Below are positions 46,243 to 54,599 of a stretch of 64,000 nt of DNA, piece after piece; positions within the stretch are counted from its first letter, which is position 1, and every line of letters begins with the position of its first letter. Made by a program: the position numbers and the translations under genes. The notes under the pieces were generated by a model. It searched no databases. It was not told where the DNA came from and saw only the letters and a program-made list of their open reading frames with translations. Origin of the DNA: Acidovorax radicis (GTDB lineage: Bacteria > Pseudomonadota > Gammaproteobacteria > Burkholderiales > Burkholderiaceae_C); NCBI RefSeq assembly GCF_020510705.1, contig NZ_CP075184.1:4798501-4862500 (forward strand), given 5' to 3'.

Positions 46243-47313
46243 TTTTGCCTGATTAGCGACATACCTCAGATTGCGCAGAACAAAGCCCAGCCAGAGGACT
46301 CCAACGGACATGCCGAGTTCTCGGCGCCAAGGAGCAAGCGATGTCCATCAACACCATCCAGTTCCAGCGCGGGCTGTCGCTGCCACAATTTCAGTCTCAG
46401 TACGGCAGCGATCAGCAGTGCGAGCAGGCCCTGGTGGCCGCCCGCTGGCCCGATGGCTGGCAGTGCGCGCATTGCGGCTGCAAGCGCTTTTTTCACCCCC
46501 GCAATGGCACGGGCCGTCTGCTGTGGGAGTGCTTGCTTTGTGGCTACCAAAGCTCATCCATCGTGGGCACTGTGATGGAACACACCCATGTGCCCCTAAA
46601 GCTGTGGTTTCTTGCCATGTACCTGCTGACGCAGAACAAGAACGCCATCAGCGCCCTGGCGCTCAAGCGCCAGTTGGGCGTGTCCTACAAAACGGCATGG
46701 CTGATGAAGCACAAACTGATGCAGGCCATGGCCCAGCGCGATGCGCGCTACCTGCTGCAAGGGCGGGTGGAGATTGACGATGCCTACCTTGGGGGCGAGC
46801 GGGCAGGCCACATCAACGGCGGGCGCCGCGCAGCCAACAAGACGGCCTTCGTCGCCGCAGTGCAGACCAGCGTCGATGGCCGGCCCCTGTACATGCACTT
46901 GACGCCTGTGCAGGACTTTACCAACCAGCACATGCGGCAATGGGCACAGGGCCACCTGGCGGCGGGCTGCCACGTGGTCAGCGACGGCACGCGTGCCTTT
47001 GCGCAGGTGCAGCAGGCGCAGGCCACGCATGAGCGCCACGTGACTGGAGGTGGGCGCCAGGGGGCGCAGACACCTCAGCTGCGTTGGGTGAACACCTTGC
47101 TGGGCAACCTCAAGACCAGCATGGCAGGAACCTATCACTCGTTTGACCACACCAGGTATGCCCAGCGCTACTTGGCCGAGTTCTGCTGGCGATTCAACCG
47201 CCGCTTTGATCTGCCTGCCATGCTGCCCAGACTGTTGAAGGCCTTGGTGACTACTGGCCCACTGCCTTTGAAGCTGCTGCAGGTATCTGAGGTAAGTAGC
47301 TAATCAGGTAAAA
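46243..47313 (+). mobile_element. IS1595-family (ISXO2-like) insertion sequence
   Basis: The transposase gene is bounded by 29-bp imperfect terminal inverted repeats: left 46243-46271 (TTTTGCCTGATTAGCGACAT...) and right 47285-47313, whose reverse complement is TTTTACCTGATTAGCTACTT...; 26 of 29 positions match. No clear 8-bp target duplication could be found. The right end abuts palindromic repeat copy 5. The left end is 14 bp after mltA, which looks intact. Confidence 0.82.
46341..47303 (+). CDS. IS1595 family transposase
   Basis: A 320-residue DDE-type transposase. It has an N-terminal zinc finger (CAHCGCKRFFHPRNGTGR ... CLLCGYQSS), a helix-turn-helix-like region (ISALALKRQLGVSYKTAWLM) and the ISXO2-like DDE domain starting VEIDDAYLGGERAG, then VSDGTRAFAQV and NTLLGNLKTSMAGTYHSF. 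Full length with no frameshift, so the element may still be active. Its stop lies inside the right terminal repeat. Confidence 0.92.
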   Translation: MSINTIQFQRGLSLPQFQSQYGSDQQCEQALVAARWPDGWQCAHCGCKRFFHPRNGTGRLLWECLLCGYQSSSIVGTVMEHTHVPLKLWFLAMYLLTQNKNAISALALKRQLGVSYKTAWLMKHKLMQAMAQRDARYLLQGRVEIDDAYLGGERAGHINGGRRAANKTAFVAAVQTSVDGRPLYMHLTPVQDFTNQHMRQWAQGHLAAGCHVVSDGTRAFAQVQQAQATHERHVTGGGRQGAQTPQLRWVNTLLGNLKTSMAGTYHSFDHTRYAQRYLAEFCWRFNRRFDLPAMLPRLLKALVTTGPLPLKLLQVSEVSS

Positions 47314-47362
47314 GTGGCTGCTAGCGCTTATCTATCAAGCGCTAGCAGCTATCTATTTAATA
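47311..47362 (+). repeat. Palindromic repeat copy 5 (overlaps the esterase stop)
   Basis: GTGGCTGCTAGCGCTTATCT-ATCAAGCGCTAGCAGCTAT followed by the TATTTAATAGC tail. The arms GCTGCTAGCGCTT / AAGCGCTAGCAGC form a near-perfect palindrome. The tail includes the TAA stop of the esterase gene on the minus strand, and the left edge touches the IS1595 right end. Confidence 0.9.
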
Positions 47363-48358
47363 GCAAACTGCCGCTCCACACTGCAACCGCCGCGCCACCT
47401 CGGTGTCCAGCGATCCCATGAAGGCCTCCACGGCGCGTGTGTAGTCGCTGTCCAGGCCGAGCTGGGCGTTGATTTCACCATGGTCCAGGTCCTGCGGCAG
47501 CACCTCGGCGCGGCCGCCCTGGTTGCGTACGTGGCGGGCCATGGCGTCGGCCTGGGTGCAGGGCTGGTCGGCCCGCTCGGTGGAGCACACCATCTGCATG
47601 GGTGGCGCGCCCACCGTCCACTGGTGCAAGGGCGACAGCGCCAGCCAGTAGGCGGGGTCGCTGCCAAAGGCATCGTCGTACAGCGGCATGTGCGGTGCGC
47701 GCATAGTGGCGGGGACATTCATCACGGCACTGTCGAGCGACACCGTGCCCAGCCAAGGCCAGGCCCCTTCGCGTAGGGCCTGCGGCGCGCGGGCGTTGAG
47801 CAGGGCCACCAGATGAGCCCCGGCCGAGTGGCCCATGAGGATGAAGCGGTTCGGGTCCCCACCCCAGGTGGACACGCGCTGCTGTGCGGCCATGAGGGCG
47901 GTTAGCACATCGCGCTCCTGCTGCGCCACGGGGGCATCCGGCAAGAGCCGATAGTTGATGGAGATGAAGATGAAGCCCTTGGGCACCCAGCGGCTCACCT
48001 TCTCCTGCACCACGCGGCCCACGGCCTTGTCGCCGATGCGCCAGGCGCCGCCGTGCACCATGAAGATGACCGGCGCCCGCACAGCGCTGGCCACCAGGCT
48101 GTTGGTGCCCGTGCCAGCGCCCGTGGGGCTGGTGGGCACGTACACGTCCATGCGCTGCGCCGGGTCCATGCCGTAGGGCACGTCGGCAATGCGCTGCACG
48201 CCTGCGGACAGCGCGGCCGGTGCGGCGGCGGCCTGCCTTTGCGCGATGAGGGCCCGCAGGCGGCCGCCGCTCTGCGCGGTAGTCTGGGCCTGCACGCTGG
48301 CAGTGGCCAGCGTGAGTGCGGCGAGGGTGGTCAAGGTGAGGATGCGGCGCAGGGACAT
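47357..48358 (-). CDS. Exported alpha/beta hydrolase (esterase/lipase, HSL-like)
   Basis: A 333-residue protein starting at 48358 (MSLRRILTLTTLAALTLATA), with a signal peptide cut after VQA. The HGGAWRIGD oxyanion-hole motif and the nucleophile elbow GHSAGAHLVAL place it in the hormone-sensitive-lipase-like/BD-FAE group. The catalytic Asp and His are probably in the C-terminal AEVLPQDLDHGEINAQLG. Two late cysteine pairs (CSTERADQPC, QCGAAVC) suggest a periplasmic disulfide. The stop and last residues lie in the tail of repeat copy 5. Confidence 0.85.
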   Translation of the reverse strand: MSLRRILTLTTLAALTLATASVQAQTTAQSGGRLRALIAQRQAAAAPAALSAGVQRIADVPYGMDPAQRMDVYVPTSPTGAGTGTNSLVASAVRAPVIFMVHGGAWRIGDKAVGRVVQEKVSRWVPKGFIFISINYRLLPDAPVAQQERDVLTALMAAQQRVSTWGGDPNRFILMGHSAGAHLVALLNARAPQALREGAWPWLGTVSLDSAVMNVPATMRAPHMPLYDDAFGSDPAYWLALSPLHQWTVGAPPMQMVCSTERADQPCTQADAMARHVRNQGGRAEVLPQDLDHGEINAQLGLDSDYTRAVEAFMGSLDTEVARRLQCGAAVCY

Positions 48359-48432
48359 GGCAAGGCTCCTGGAATGGGGAGGAGGGAAGTCAGAGGAAGT
48401 CATTGGGGTGGGTACCTTTGAACCTGAAATAT

Positions 48433-48493
48433 CCGTTCGGGCTGAGCCCGTCGAAGTCTTGTGCGGCGCCTTCGACAGGCTCAGCGTGAGCGG
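48433..48493. repeat. REP-like repeat pair (GTTCGGGCTGAGCC...GTCGAAG family)
   Basis: CCGTTCGGGCTGAGCCCGTC-GAAG at 48433-48456 and its inverse, ending CTCAGCGTGAGCGG, at 48470-48493, with a short linker. This is the paired (BIME-like) arrangement of a second repeat family that recurs at 51443, 55187 and 55532 in this window. It is located between the esterase gene and the 198-residue exported protein. Confidence 0.8.
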
Positions 48494-48508
48494 TTCAAGT
48501 GCGTGAAC

Positions 48509-49105
48509 TCAAGGCCGGGTGGGGCAGGCCATGGCGGTGCCGCTCGCGTCGTAGCAGGTGGCGCTGCGGCTCAAGCCGCTGTCCTTGCTGTAGCTGCTTT
48601 GCGCCTGCACGCTGTTGCCAGGGGCCGCGCTGGTGGCGGTGGTGCTGCGGGCCTGCGTCACGGTGCCGTCGGCGTTGCGGGTCGCTGCGCCGCTGCTTTG
48701 CAGGTTGCCCTGGGCGTTCTGGGCCGACACCGTGCCGGTGCGGCTGGCGCTGCCGTCCGCGTTGCGCGTGGTGCTGCCCTGGCGCACGGCCATGCCGCCC
48801 TGTGCCCCTACGGCGACACCGCGGCTCGTCACGCTGGCATTGCCCTGCCCATCGGTAGTGGCGGTGCGGCCACGCAGCACCGCACCGTTGGCGCCGCTGC
48901 GGGCCACGCCGGTGTGGGCCGTGGTGCTGCCATCGGCGTTGTGCTCCACACTGCGGCGGGTGCGGGCGTTGGCGTCTGCCGGGGCGGCCAACGCCATCAA
49001 GGCGGCCAGCAGCACGGCCGTGAGGGCCGAGAACATAAAAACGCCCACAGCCAGCGCAGGGCGTTGCAACAGGTCGTGCACGGTGGGGCGGTTCAGGGGG
49101 GTCAT
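48509..49105 (-). CDS. Exported or membrane-anchored repetitive protein, unknown function
   Basis: A 198-residue protein starting at 49105 (MTPLNRPTVHDLLQRPALAV). A hydrophobic segment (about 18-43) is followed by a low-complexity, Ala/Gly/Ser/Thr-rich exported part with recurring units: EHNADGSTTAHTG, TRNADGSASRTG and TRNADGTVTQAR (NADG(S/T) motif). The final ATCYDASGTAMACPTRP holds two cysteines. It is divergent from the OmpR-type regulator gene, with a 209-bp gap, so may be controlled by it. No family recognised. Confidence 0.65.
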   Translation of the reverse strand: MTPLNRPTVHDLLQRPALAVGVFMFSALTAVLLAALMALAAPADANARTRRSVEHNADGSTTAHTGVARSGANGAVLRGRTATTDGQGNASVTSRGVAVGAQGGMAVRQGSTTRNADGSASRTGTVSAQNAQGNLQSSGAATRNADGTVTQARSTTATSAAPGNSVQAQSSYSKDSGLSRSATCYDASGTAMACPTRP

Positions 49106-49314
49106 GGGGCAGCTCCTTGGTAAGGCGTTGAACAGGTACCGACTTTGGCGAGCAGGTGTGAGCCAGTGATGGCAAACGCGCGCGCAGGTATGACAAACCA
49201 TGACAAACGCCTGCGGCCACGTCACGCCTTGTCATGACCGGAGGCGCATGCGCGCGGCAACCGCCTACCATTGGCAAACGCTGCCGCCCTTGCCAACATG
49301 CCCCTTTGGTACCC

Positions 49315-50070
49315 ATGACCGACACCCTGGCCAAGATCCTGGTCGCCGATGACGAGCCCGACCTGCGCGCGCTGCTGCAGCGCTACCTGAGCGACCAGGG
49401 CTACACCGTGCGCACGGTCGATGGCGCAGGCCCGCTCGATGTGCTGCTGCAGCGCGAGCGCTTTGATGTGCTGGTGCTCGACGTGATGATGCCGGGCGAG
49501 GACGGCCTGGCCATCTGCCGCCGCCTGCGTGCGCAGGGCGAAACCATTCCCATCCTGATGCTCACGGCCAGGGGCGACCCGGTGGACCGCATCGTGGGCC
49601 TGGAGATGGGCGCGGACGACTACCTGCCCAAGCCCTTCAACCCGCGCGAGCTGCTGGCCCGCATCCAGGCCATGGTGCGCCGCCAGCGCCTGCTGGGCGC
49701 ACACACCGGGCCGCGCCAGGCGGGCGGGCGCATTGCGTTTGGTGCCTTCACGCTGTGGCTGGATGAGCGTCGGCTGGAGCGCAACGACGGACACGGTGCG
49801 CAGGACGTGCCCCTGACCACCGGCGAGTTCGCGTTGCTGCAGACGCTGGCCCAGCAGCCACACCGACCGCTCGGGCGCGACCGGCTCATCGCGCTGGCCT
49901 ATGGCCCCGACCACACCGCCACCGACCGCAGCATCGACGTGCAGGTGATGCGCCTGCGCAAGCTCATCGAGGCCGACCCGGCCCAGCCGCGCCATATCCG
50001 CACCGTGTGGGGTGTGGGCTATGTGTTTGTGCCCGATGGCGCAGCGCCGGGCGGCGGAGGCAAGCCATGA
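49315..50070 (+). CDS. OmpR-family response regulator
   Basis: A 251-residue regulator starting MTDTLAKILVADDEPDLRAL. The receiver pocket has D12-D13, phosphoacceptor D56 (VLVLDVMMPGEDG) and K104-region PKPFNPRELLARI; a winged-helix output domain ends with IDVQVMRLRKLIEADPAQPR and VWGVGYVFVPDG. It is paired with the histidine kinase, whose start overlaps its stop (ATGA). Divergent from the repetitive exported protein gene, a candidate target. Confidence 0.94.
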   Translation: MTDTLAKILVADDEPDLRALLQRYLSDQGYTVRTVDGAGPLDVLLQRERFDVLVLDVMMPGEDGLAICRRLRAQGETIPILMLTARGDPVDRIVGLEMGADDYLPKPFNPRELLARIQAMVRRQRLLGAHTGPRQAGGRIAFGAFTLWLDERRLERNDGHGAQDVPLTTGEFALLQTLAQQPHRPLGRDRLIALAYGPDHTATDRSIDVQVMRLRKLIEADPAQPRHIRTVWGVGYVFVPDGAAPGGGGKP

Positions 50071-51455
50071 CACCCTCCGCCACGCCCACCCGCCAACGGA
50101 GCTGGTGGCCGCGCAGCCTGCTCGGGCGCAACCTGCTGCTGATGGCGGCGCTCATCGTGCTGGGCCAGCTGTGCGCGGCCGTGCTGGTGCGGCACATGAT
50201 CTTGAAGCCCCGCGTGGCGCAGGTGGCCGATGGCGTGGCGCGCAATGTGGCCGCCATCCGTGCGGGGCTGCAGGCGCTGCCGCCCGGGCAGCGGCAAGCG
50301 TTTGTGCAGGCCTTCAACGACCAGGCCGCGCAAACACAGGCATCCGCACTGACGGCTGCGCCGGGCAGTTGGCGCGCCGTGCTCTCGCCCATGGAACGGC
50401 AGTTTGTGCGCGCCGTGACGCAGCGGCTGGACGAGGCACAGGGCACGCCTCCCTCAGGCGAGCCGGTCTGGCGGCGCGACAGCAGCGGCGTGCTGTCGCT
50501 GCGCGTGGTGCATGAGGGCGCGCAGGGGCCGGAAACCTACTGGCTCAACCTGCCCAGTGTGTTCCCCACGCGCGAGTTCACCGGCGCCTGGCTGGCCGCC
50601 ACGCTGGCCAGCATGCTGCTGGCGCTGCTGGGCGCGTGGTGGCTGCAGCGCCACATCAACCGCCCGCTGGCCCAGGTGGTGACAGCGGCCCGGCAACTGG
50701 CGCAGGGCCAGGCGCCTGCCCCGCTGCCCGAGGACGGTCCCGAAGAAATCGCTACCGTGGGCCGCAGCTTCAACCACATGGCGCACAGCCTGGCCGCTGC
50801 CGACCAGGAGCGCGCGTTGATGCTGGCCGGTGTGTCGCACGACCTGCGCACGCCACTGACCAAGCTGCGCCTCTCGGTAGAGATTGCCGGGCCGCAGATC
50901 GAGCCCGAACTGGCCACGGGCATGGTGCGCAGCATGGACGAGATGGAGGCCATCCTCGGCCAGTTCTTGCACTTTGCGCGCATGCAGGAGGCCGAGCCCC
51001 CGCAGCCCGCCGCGCTGGACGACCTGGCCCAGGCCATCGCCCAGGCGCAGGCCGACCATGGCCGCAGCGTGGCGCTGGAGCTAGGCGCACCGCCGCCCAC
51101 CCCCGTGCAGGCCCAGGCCCTGCGCCGCGCGGTGGACAACCTGGTAGAGAACGCCTGGCGCCACGGCGCAGCGCCCGTGGTGCTGCGCACGGGCAGTGCG
51201 GTAGATGAAGTCTGGATAGAAGTGCAGGACCACGGCCCCGGCCTGCCCGCTGCCGAGCTGGAGCGCGTGCGCCAGCCCTTTGCGCGCGGCGAGGCTGCCC
51301 GCAGCGGCCGCCCCGGCGCCGGGCTGGGCCTGGCCATTGCCGACCGCGTGGCCCGTGCCCACAACGGGCGGCTGGAGCTGCAAAGCGCCCCAGGCCAGGG
51401 GCTGCGGGCGCGGCTGGTGCTGCCAGCGGTAGACCCGGCTACCCGTTCGGGCTGA
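50067..51455 (+). CDS. EnvZ-like sensor histidine kinase
   Basis: A 462-residue membrane kinase with two membrane segments (~22-42 and ~174-194), a periplasmic sensor between, a HAMP linker (WLQRHINRPLAQVVTAARQL), HisKA with H258 (LAGVSHDLRTPLTKLRLSVE) and HATPase_c motifs NLVENAWRHGAAP, DHGPGLP and GAGLGLAIADRVA. The arrangement resembles EnvZ/RstB-type kinases. The stop codon falls inside a copy of the REP-like repeat (CCGTTCGGGCTGAGCC), so its last codons are repeat-derived. Confidence 0.93.
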   Translation: MTPSATPTRQRSWWPRSLLGRNLLLMAALIVLGQLCAAVLVRHMILKPRVAQVADGVARNVAAIRAGLQALPPGQRQAFVQAFNDQAAQTQASALTAAPGSWRAVLSPMERQFVRAVTQRLDEAQGTPPSGEPVWRRDSSGVLSLRVVHEGAQGPETYWLNLPSVFPTREFTGAWLAATLASMLLALLGAWWLQRHINRPLAQVVTAARQLAQGQAPAPLPEDGPEEIATVGRSFNHMAHSLAAADQERALMLAGVSHDLRTPLTKLRLSVEIAGPQIEPELATGMVRSMDEMEAILGQFLHFARMQEAEPPQPAALDDLAQAIAQAQADHGRSVALELGAPPPTPVQAQALRRAVDNLVENAWRHGAAPVVLRTGSAVDEVWIEVQDHGPGLPAAELERVRQPFARGEAARSGRPGAGLGLAIADRVARAHNGRLELQSAPGQGLRARLVLPAVDPATRSG

Positions 51456-51470
51456 GCCTGTCGAAGCCTG
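51443..51470 (+). repeat. REP-like repeat, single copy over the kinase stop codon
   Basis: CCGTTCGGGCTGAGCCTGTC-GAAGCCTG, the second repeat family. The TGA in GGGCTGAGCC is the stop codon of the EnvZ-like kinase. Confidence 0.8.
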
Positions 51471-51484
51471 GGCAAGGAATTTGA

Positions 51485-51500
51485 TAAAAAATGCCTCTAG
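51485..51500 (+). repeat. Palindromic repeat copy 6, left fragment interrupted by IS5
   Basis: TAAAAAATGCCTCTAG is the left part (AT-rich tail, GCCTCTAG) of the AGCGCTT repeat; the right part resumes at 52688 with CTAGCGCTTTATGAACAGGC and ends with CAGCTACACAAAATATAGC. Joining the two pieces across the IS with one CTAG removed restores a complete repeat. Confidence 0.8.
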
Positions 51501-52687
51501 GGAAGCTCTTCACGAATCGGTTCTGGCTATGTCACAGCGATGCCTGAACTAAAACAGCACTCGCTTTGAGTAATGAGGCGTGCGCAGCGCACCCAGCAGG
51601 CGTTTGGCGAGGGCCATTGCCCCTATATCGGAGGCTTTACGCCCCCTGCACGCGCACCTGCCCCATGCAGGCCAGCAACTTGTGCCTTGCCATCCACAGA
51701 TTGCCCAGCGCAAACAGCGTGACGATCTGCGCCGTGTTCTTCATGAGCCCCCGGTAGCGCACCTTCACGTACCCGAACTGCTGCTTGAGCACCCGAAACG
51801 GGTGCTCCACCTTGGCCCGGATGCTGGCCTTGGTGCGTTCAAGTTGGTCGATCAGCGCATCCACAGGCTTGTTTTTGTCCAAAGCCCGGCGCAACCCCGG
51901 GCGCATGGCTACATGCCAGCGCACGTTCTTGTTGGCATCGGGCCGCTTGTCCACTCCTTGGTAGCCCGCATCGCCAAAGGCATCCGTTTCTTGCCCGTGC
52001 AGCAGGCTGTTGGCTTCTATCACGTCGTTCACATTGCCACTGGTGCCGCGCACGCTGTGCACCAGGCCTGAATCCGCATCCACGCCAATGTGAGCCTTCA
52101 TGCCAAAGTACCACTCGTTGCCCTTCTTGCTTTGATGCATCTCGGGGTCTCGTGCCTTGCCTTCATTCTTGGTGGACGTCGGCGCCGCAATCAGCGTGGC
52201 ATCCACCACCGTGCCTGCTTTGAGTTGCAGCCCTTTGGCTTGCAGCAGGGCATTGACCGTAGCGAGGATCTGATCGGCCAGTTTGTGGCGCTCCAGCAGA
52301 TGCCGAAAACGCAGGATGCTCGATTCACTGGGAATGTGTTCGTCCCAGTGAGACAGGCCGGCAAAGTCCCGAAAGGCTGGCACGTCGTGCAGTGCCTCTT
52401 CCATGGCTGGGTCGCTAAGCTTGAACCACTGCTGCATGAAATGGATACGCAGCAGGGTCTGCACCGCAAAGGGCTGCTGGCCCCGGCGTCCGATCTCTGG
52501 GGCGTAGGGCTCAATGAGCGAGACCAACTCGGCCCAGGGCACCACCAACTCCATCGCATCAAGGAACTCGCGCTTGCGTGTGCGCTTGGTGGTATTGCTC
52601 AGGCCCAGGCTGCTTTGCTTCATGGCCTTATTGTCTCGGCTTCAAGCCTTCGTAAGCACATTACGCAGGGATTTGTGCAGAGGGTCC
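51501..52687 (-). mobile_element. IS5-family insertion sequence with CTAG target duplication
   Basis: The 1187-bp element is bounded by imperfect inverted ends (left GGAAGCTCTTCACGAATCGG; right, reverse-complemented, GGACCCTCTGCACAAATCCC) and flanked by a directly repeated CTAG at 51497-51500 and 52688-52691, a target duplication of the YTAR type expected for IS5. It sits in the centre of palindromic repeat copy 6. The single transposase gene reads on the minus strand. Confidence 0.88.
51637..52623 (-). CDS. IS5 family transposase
   Basis: A 328-residue DDE transposase starting MKQSSLGLSNTTKRTRKREF. The N-terminal DUF772-type domain (YAPEIGRRGQQPFAVQTLLR) is followed by the catalytic core: VVDATLIAAPTSTKNEGKAR with the first Asp, VNDVIEANSLLHGQETDAFG then DAGYQGVDKR with the second, and ASIRAKVEHPFRVLKQQFGY with the final Glu. 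Full length and uninterrupted, so probably functional. Confidence 0.93.
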   Translation of the reverse strand: MKQSSLGLSNTTKRTRKREFLDAMELVVPWAELVSLIEPYAPEIGRRGQQPFAVQTLLRIHFMQQWFKLSDPAMEEALHDVPAFRDFAGLSHWDEHIPSESSILRFRHLLERHKLADQILATVNALLQAKGLQLKAGTVVDATLIAAPTSTKNEGKARDPEMHQSKKGNEWYFGMKAHIGVDADSGLVHSVRGTSGNVNDVIEANSLLHGQETDAFGDAGYQGVDKRPDANKNVRWHVAMRPGLRRALDKNKPVDALIDQLERTKASIRAKVEHPFRVLKQQFGYVKVRYRGLMKNTAQIVTLFALGNLWMARHKLLACMGQVRVQGA

Positions 52688-52732
52688 CTAGCGCTTTATG
52701 AACAGGCGCAAGCAGCTACACAAAATATAGCA
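52688..52732 (+). repeat. Palindromic repeat copy 6, right fragment
   Basis: CTAGCGCTTTATGAACAGGC-GCAAGCAGCTACACAAAATATAGC, the right part of the repeat split by the IS5 element; it has one deviating base in the right arm (GGCGC for AAGCGC context). Confidence 0.8.
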
Positions 52733-52829
52733 ATTATTGCGATTTACCCCACGCTCAAAAGAACCTATCTGGGGTCAAGGCCCTGCACCATAATCGTTTT
52801 TCAGCCCCATCACACCGCTCCTTCCCCCT

Positions 52830-53720
52830 ATGCCGAACTACCCGATCATCAGCATTCCGCTTGAAGCGCGGGAAGACACGGAACAACTGGGAAGCAAACC
52901 CAAGTTTTGGGTGCTGCTGGATGGGCAGCGGTGGCTTTTCAAAGAGGCCCGTCCCAACACTGGTGAAGACTGGGCAGAAAAGGCGGCTGCAGAGATTGCA
53001 CATGCACTCCACATCAACGCAGCCAAGGTCGAACTGGCCGAATACAACGGCAAGGTGGGCTGTATCTCCTGCAATTTTGTGGATGTGGACGCAGGCGAGG
53101 CGCTGGTGCACGGCAATGAAATCATGGCCTGGAGCGTCACCGGCTACGACAAGGAAAAAATCTTCCGGCAGGCAGACCACACGCTGGAGAACATCCAGCT
53201 GGCCATTCGTGCACTGGCTGGGTTTGCAGACACCGATGCCGTACTCACCGAGCTTGCTGGCTACATGGTGCTCGATGCGCTCATTGGCAATACCGACCGC
53301 CACCACGAAAACTGGGGCTTGCGCGCGCACAGCCCGGTGGTGCACCAAACCCGCGTGCTCAGTGCGGCCCCCAGCTTTGACCATGCATCATCGCTGGGCA
53401 GAGAGTTGCTGGACGCCAAGCGAGCCGAGCTACTGAAAAACCAGCAAGTGGCGCGCTACATCAGCAAGGGCCGAGGGGGCATCTTTCGCGACCCCGATCA
53501 GCCCCACGGCGAAAACCCCCTGCGGTTGGTGCAAGTAGCAGCACGGGCGTATCCTTCGTACTTCAGTTCCGCCATTGCGCGGGTGGCTGCGTTGGATGTT
53601 CAGATGCTGCACCGCATATTTCAACGCCTGCCGGCTGAACGCGCTTCAGACACCGCCAAGCGGTTCGCAGAAGCCATGGTGCTGGATGCGCGCACCACGT
53701 TGTTAGATTTGTTGAAGTGA
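52830..53720 (+). CDS. HipA-like serine/threonine kinase core protein
   Basis: A 296-residue protein starting MPNYPIISIPLEAREDTEQL. It has the HipA C-domain kinase layout without a HipA N-terminal subdomain: an ATP-site lysine K38 (WLFKEARPN), the catalytic loop LIGNTDRHHENWGL (D156, N161) and the DFG-equivalent PSFDHASSLG (D184). This is the pattern of HipT-type kinases of split HipBST systems. The next gene starts at its stop codon (GTGA) and encodes a HipA_N-like plus HIRAN protein. No HipB-like DNA-binding protein is seen on either side. It lies 98 bp after the repeat interrupted by IS5. Confidence 0.72.
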   Translation: MPNYPIISIPLEAREDTEQLGSKPKFWVLLDGQRWLFKEARPNTGEDWAEKAAAEIAHALHINAAKVELAEYNGKVGCISCNFVDVDAGEALVHGNEIMAWSVTGYDKEKIFRQADHTLENIQLAIRALAGFADTDAVLTELAGYMVLDALIGNTDRHHENWGLRAHSPVVHQTRVLSAAPSFDHASSLGRELLDAKRAELLKNQQVARYISKGRGGIFRDPDQPHGENPLRLVQVAARAYPSYFSSAIARVAALDVQMLHRIFQRLPAERASDTAKRFAEAMVLDARTTLLDLLK

Positions 53721-54481
53721 ATGAGTACCCCGACATGAGCACCCTCTTCGTAGCATGGCAAGCGCCCGGCCCATCGAGAGCCTGGTTCCCCATTGGCCGC
53801 CTGGATGCTTCGGTGGAACACCACGACTACGTGTTTCAGTACACCCGTGGTGCACTGCAGGCGCAAGAGCGTGCAGGCTTCTCCCCCTTGCTGGCATTCC
53901 CAGAGTTTGAGCGGCGCTACGAAGCCAGCGAATTGTTCCCGCTGTTCAAAAACCGGATTCTGGAGCCCAACCGCAAAGACTTTGCCGAGTATCTGGGCTG
54001 GCTGAACCTGGACCCTGCCCATGCAGACCCTATTGAAATCCTCAGCCTCACGGGCGGCGAACGTCAGACAGACAGCCTGGAAGTGTTTCCGCAAATTCGC
54101 AAGATGGCCGATGGCACGGTGACCTTCCGCTTCTTTTTGCATGGACTGCGGCATGTTTTGCCTGCCGCGCAAGCCCGGGCGAACGCCCTGGAAGAAGGCG
54201 ACACGCTGCAAGTCGCTATAGAGGTCAACAACCCCGCCACGGGCTACGCCGTGCAACTGCAAACACGAGACGGGCACCTGCTTGGCTGGGCACCGCGCTA
54301 CTTGGTCAGCGACCTGCGCGCCGCACTGCTGGAGCACGCCACCATCACGGCCACGGTGCGCCGCATCAACCGCATGGGCGCACCTTTTGCTCGCCGGGTC
54401 ATGGTGGAGCTACAAGGCGGCGTGCCAGCCAACTTTGAGCCCATGACCTCCGAGGAATACCGCGTACTGGCGGCAGCCTGA
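53717..54481 (+). CDS. HipA_N-like plus HIRAN-domain protein, partner of the kinase
   Basis: A 254-residue protein with a GTG start overlapping the kinase stop by 4 bp (an ATG at 53735 is possible). Residues ~22-95 (FPIGRLDASVEHHDYVFQYT ... ELFPLFKNRILEPN) resemble the small N-terminal subdomain of HipA or free HipS (GRL, F-Y, pLsl, FFxNlLPe pattern). Residues ~135-235 look like a HIRAN domain (EVNNPATGYAVQLQTRDGHL, LGWAPRYLV), a DNA-end/single-strand-binding fold from chromatin and repair proteins. Together they suggest an antitoxin or DNA-damage sensor attached to the kinase. Both assignments are by sequence pattern. Confidence 0.65.
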   Translation: MNEYPDMSTLFVAWQAPGPSRAWFPIGRLDASVEHHDYVFQYTRGALQAQERAGFSPLLAFPEFERRYEASELFPLFKNRILEPNRKDFAEYLGWLNLDPAHADPIEILSLTGGERQTDSLEVFPQIRKMADGTVTFRFFLHGLRHVLPAAQARANALEEGDTLQVAIEVNNPATGYAVQLQTRDGHLLGWAPRYLVSDLRAALLEHATITATVRRINRMGAPFARRVMVELQGGVPANFEPMTSEEYRVLAAA

Positions 54482-54599
54482 ACGATTGATTCCGGGGTGC
54501 GTCCAGAAAGAAATGCCCATCCATTCGGGTTGGATGTGAATGCACTCAACACGAACCAGAGTAGGCCAATCCCTCGTCTACCCGCACCAGCCCAGCACA

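Noticed and set aside
46235..47321. 8-bp target duplication for the IS1595-family element
   Set aside because: The flanks (TGAAGTGT and GTGGCTGC) do not match; ends may have been redefined by deletion or by insertion next to the repeat.
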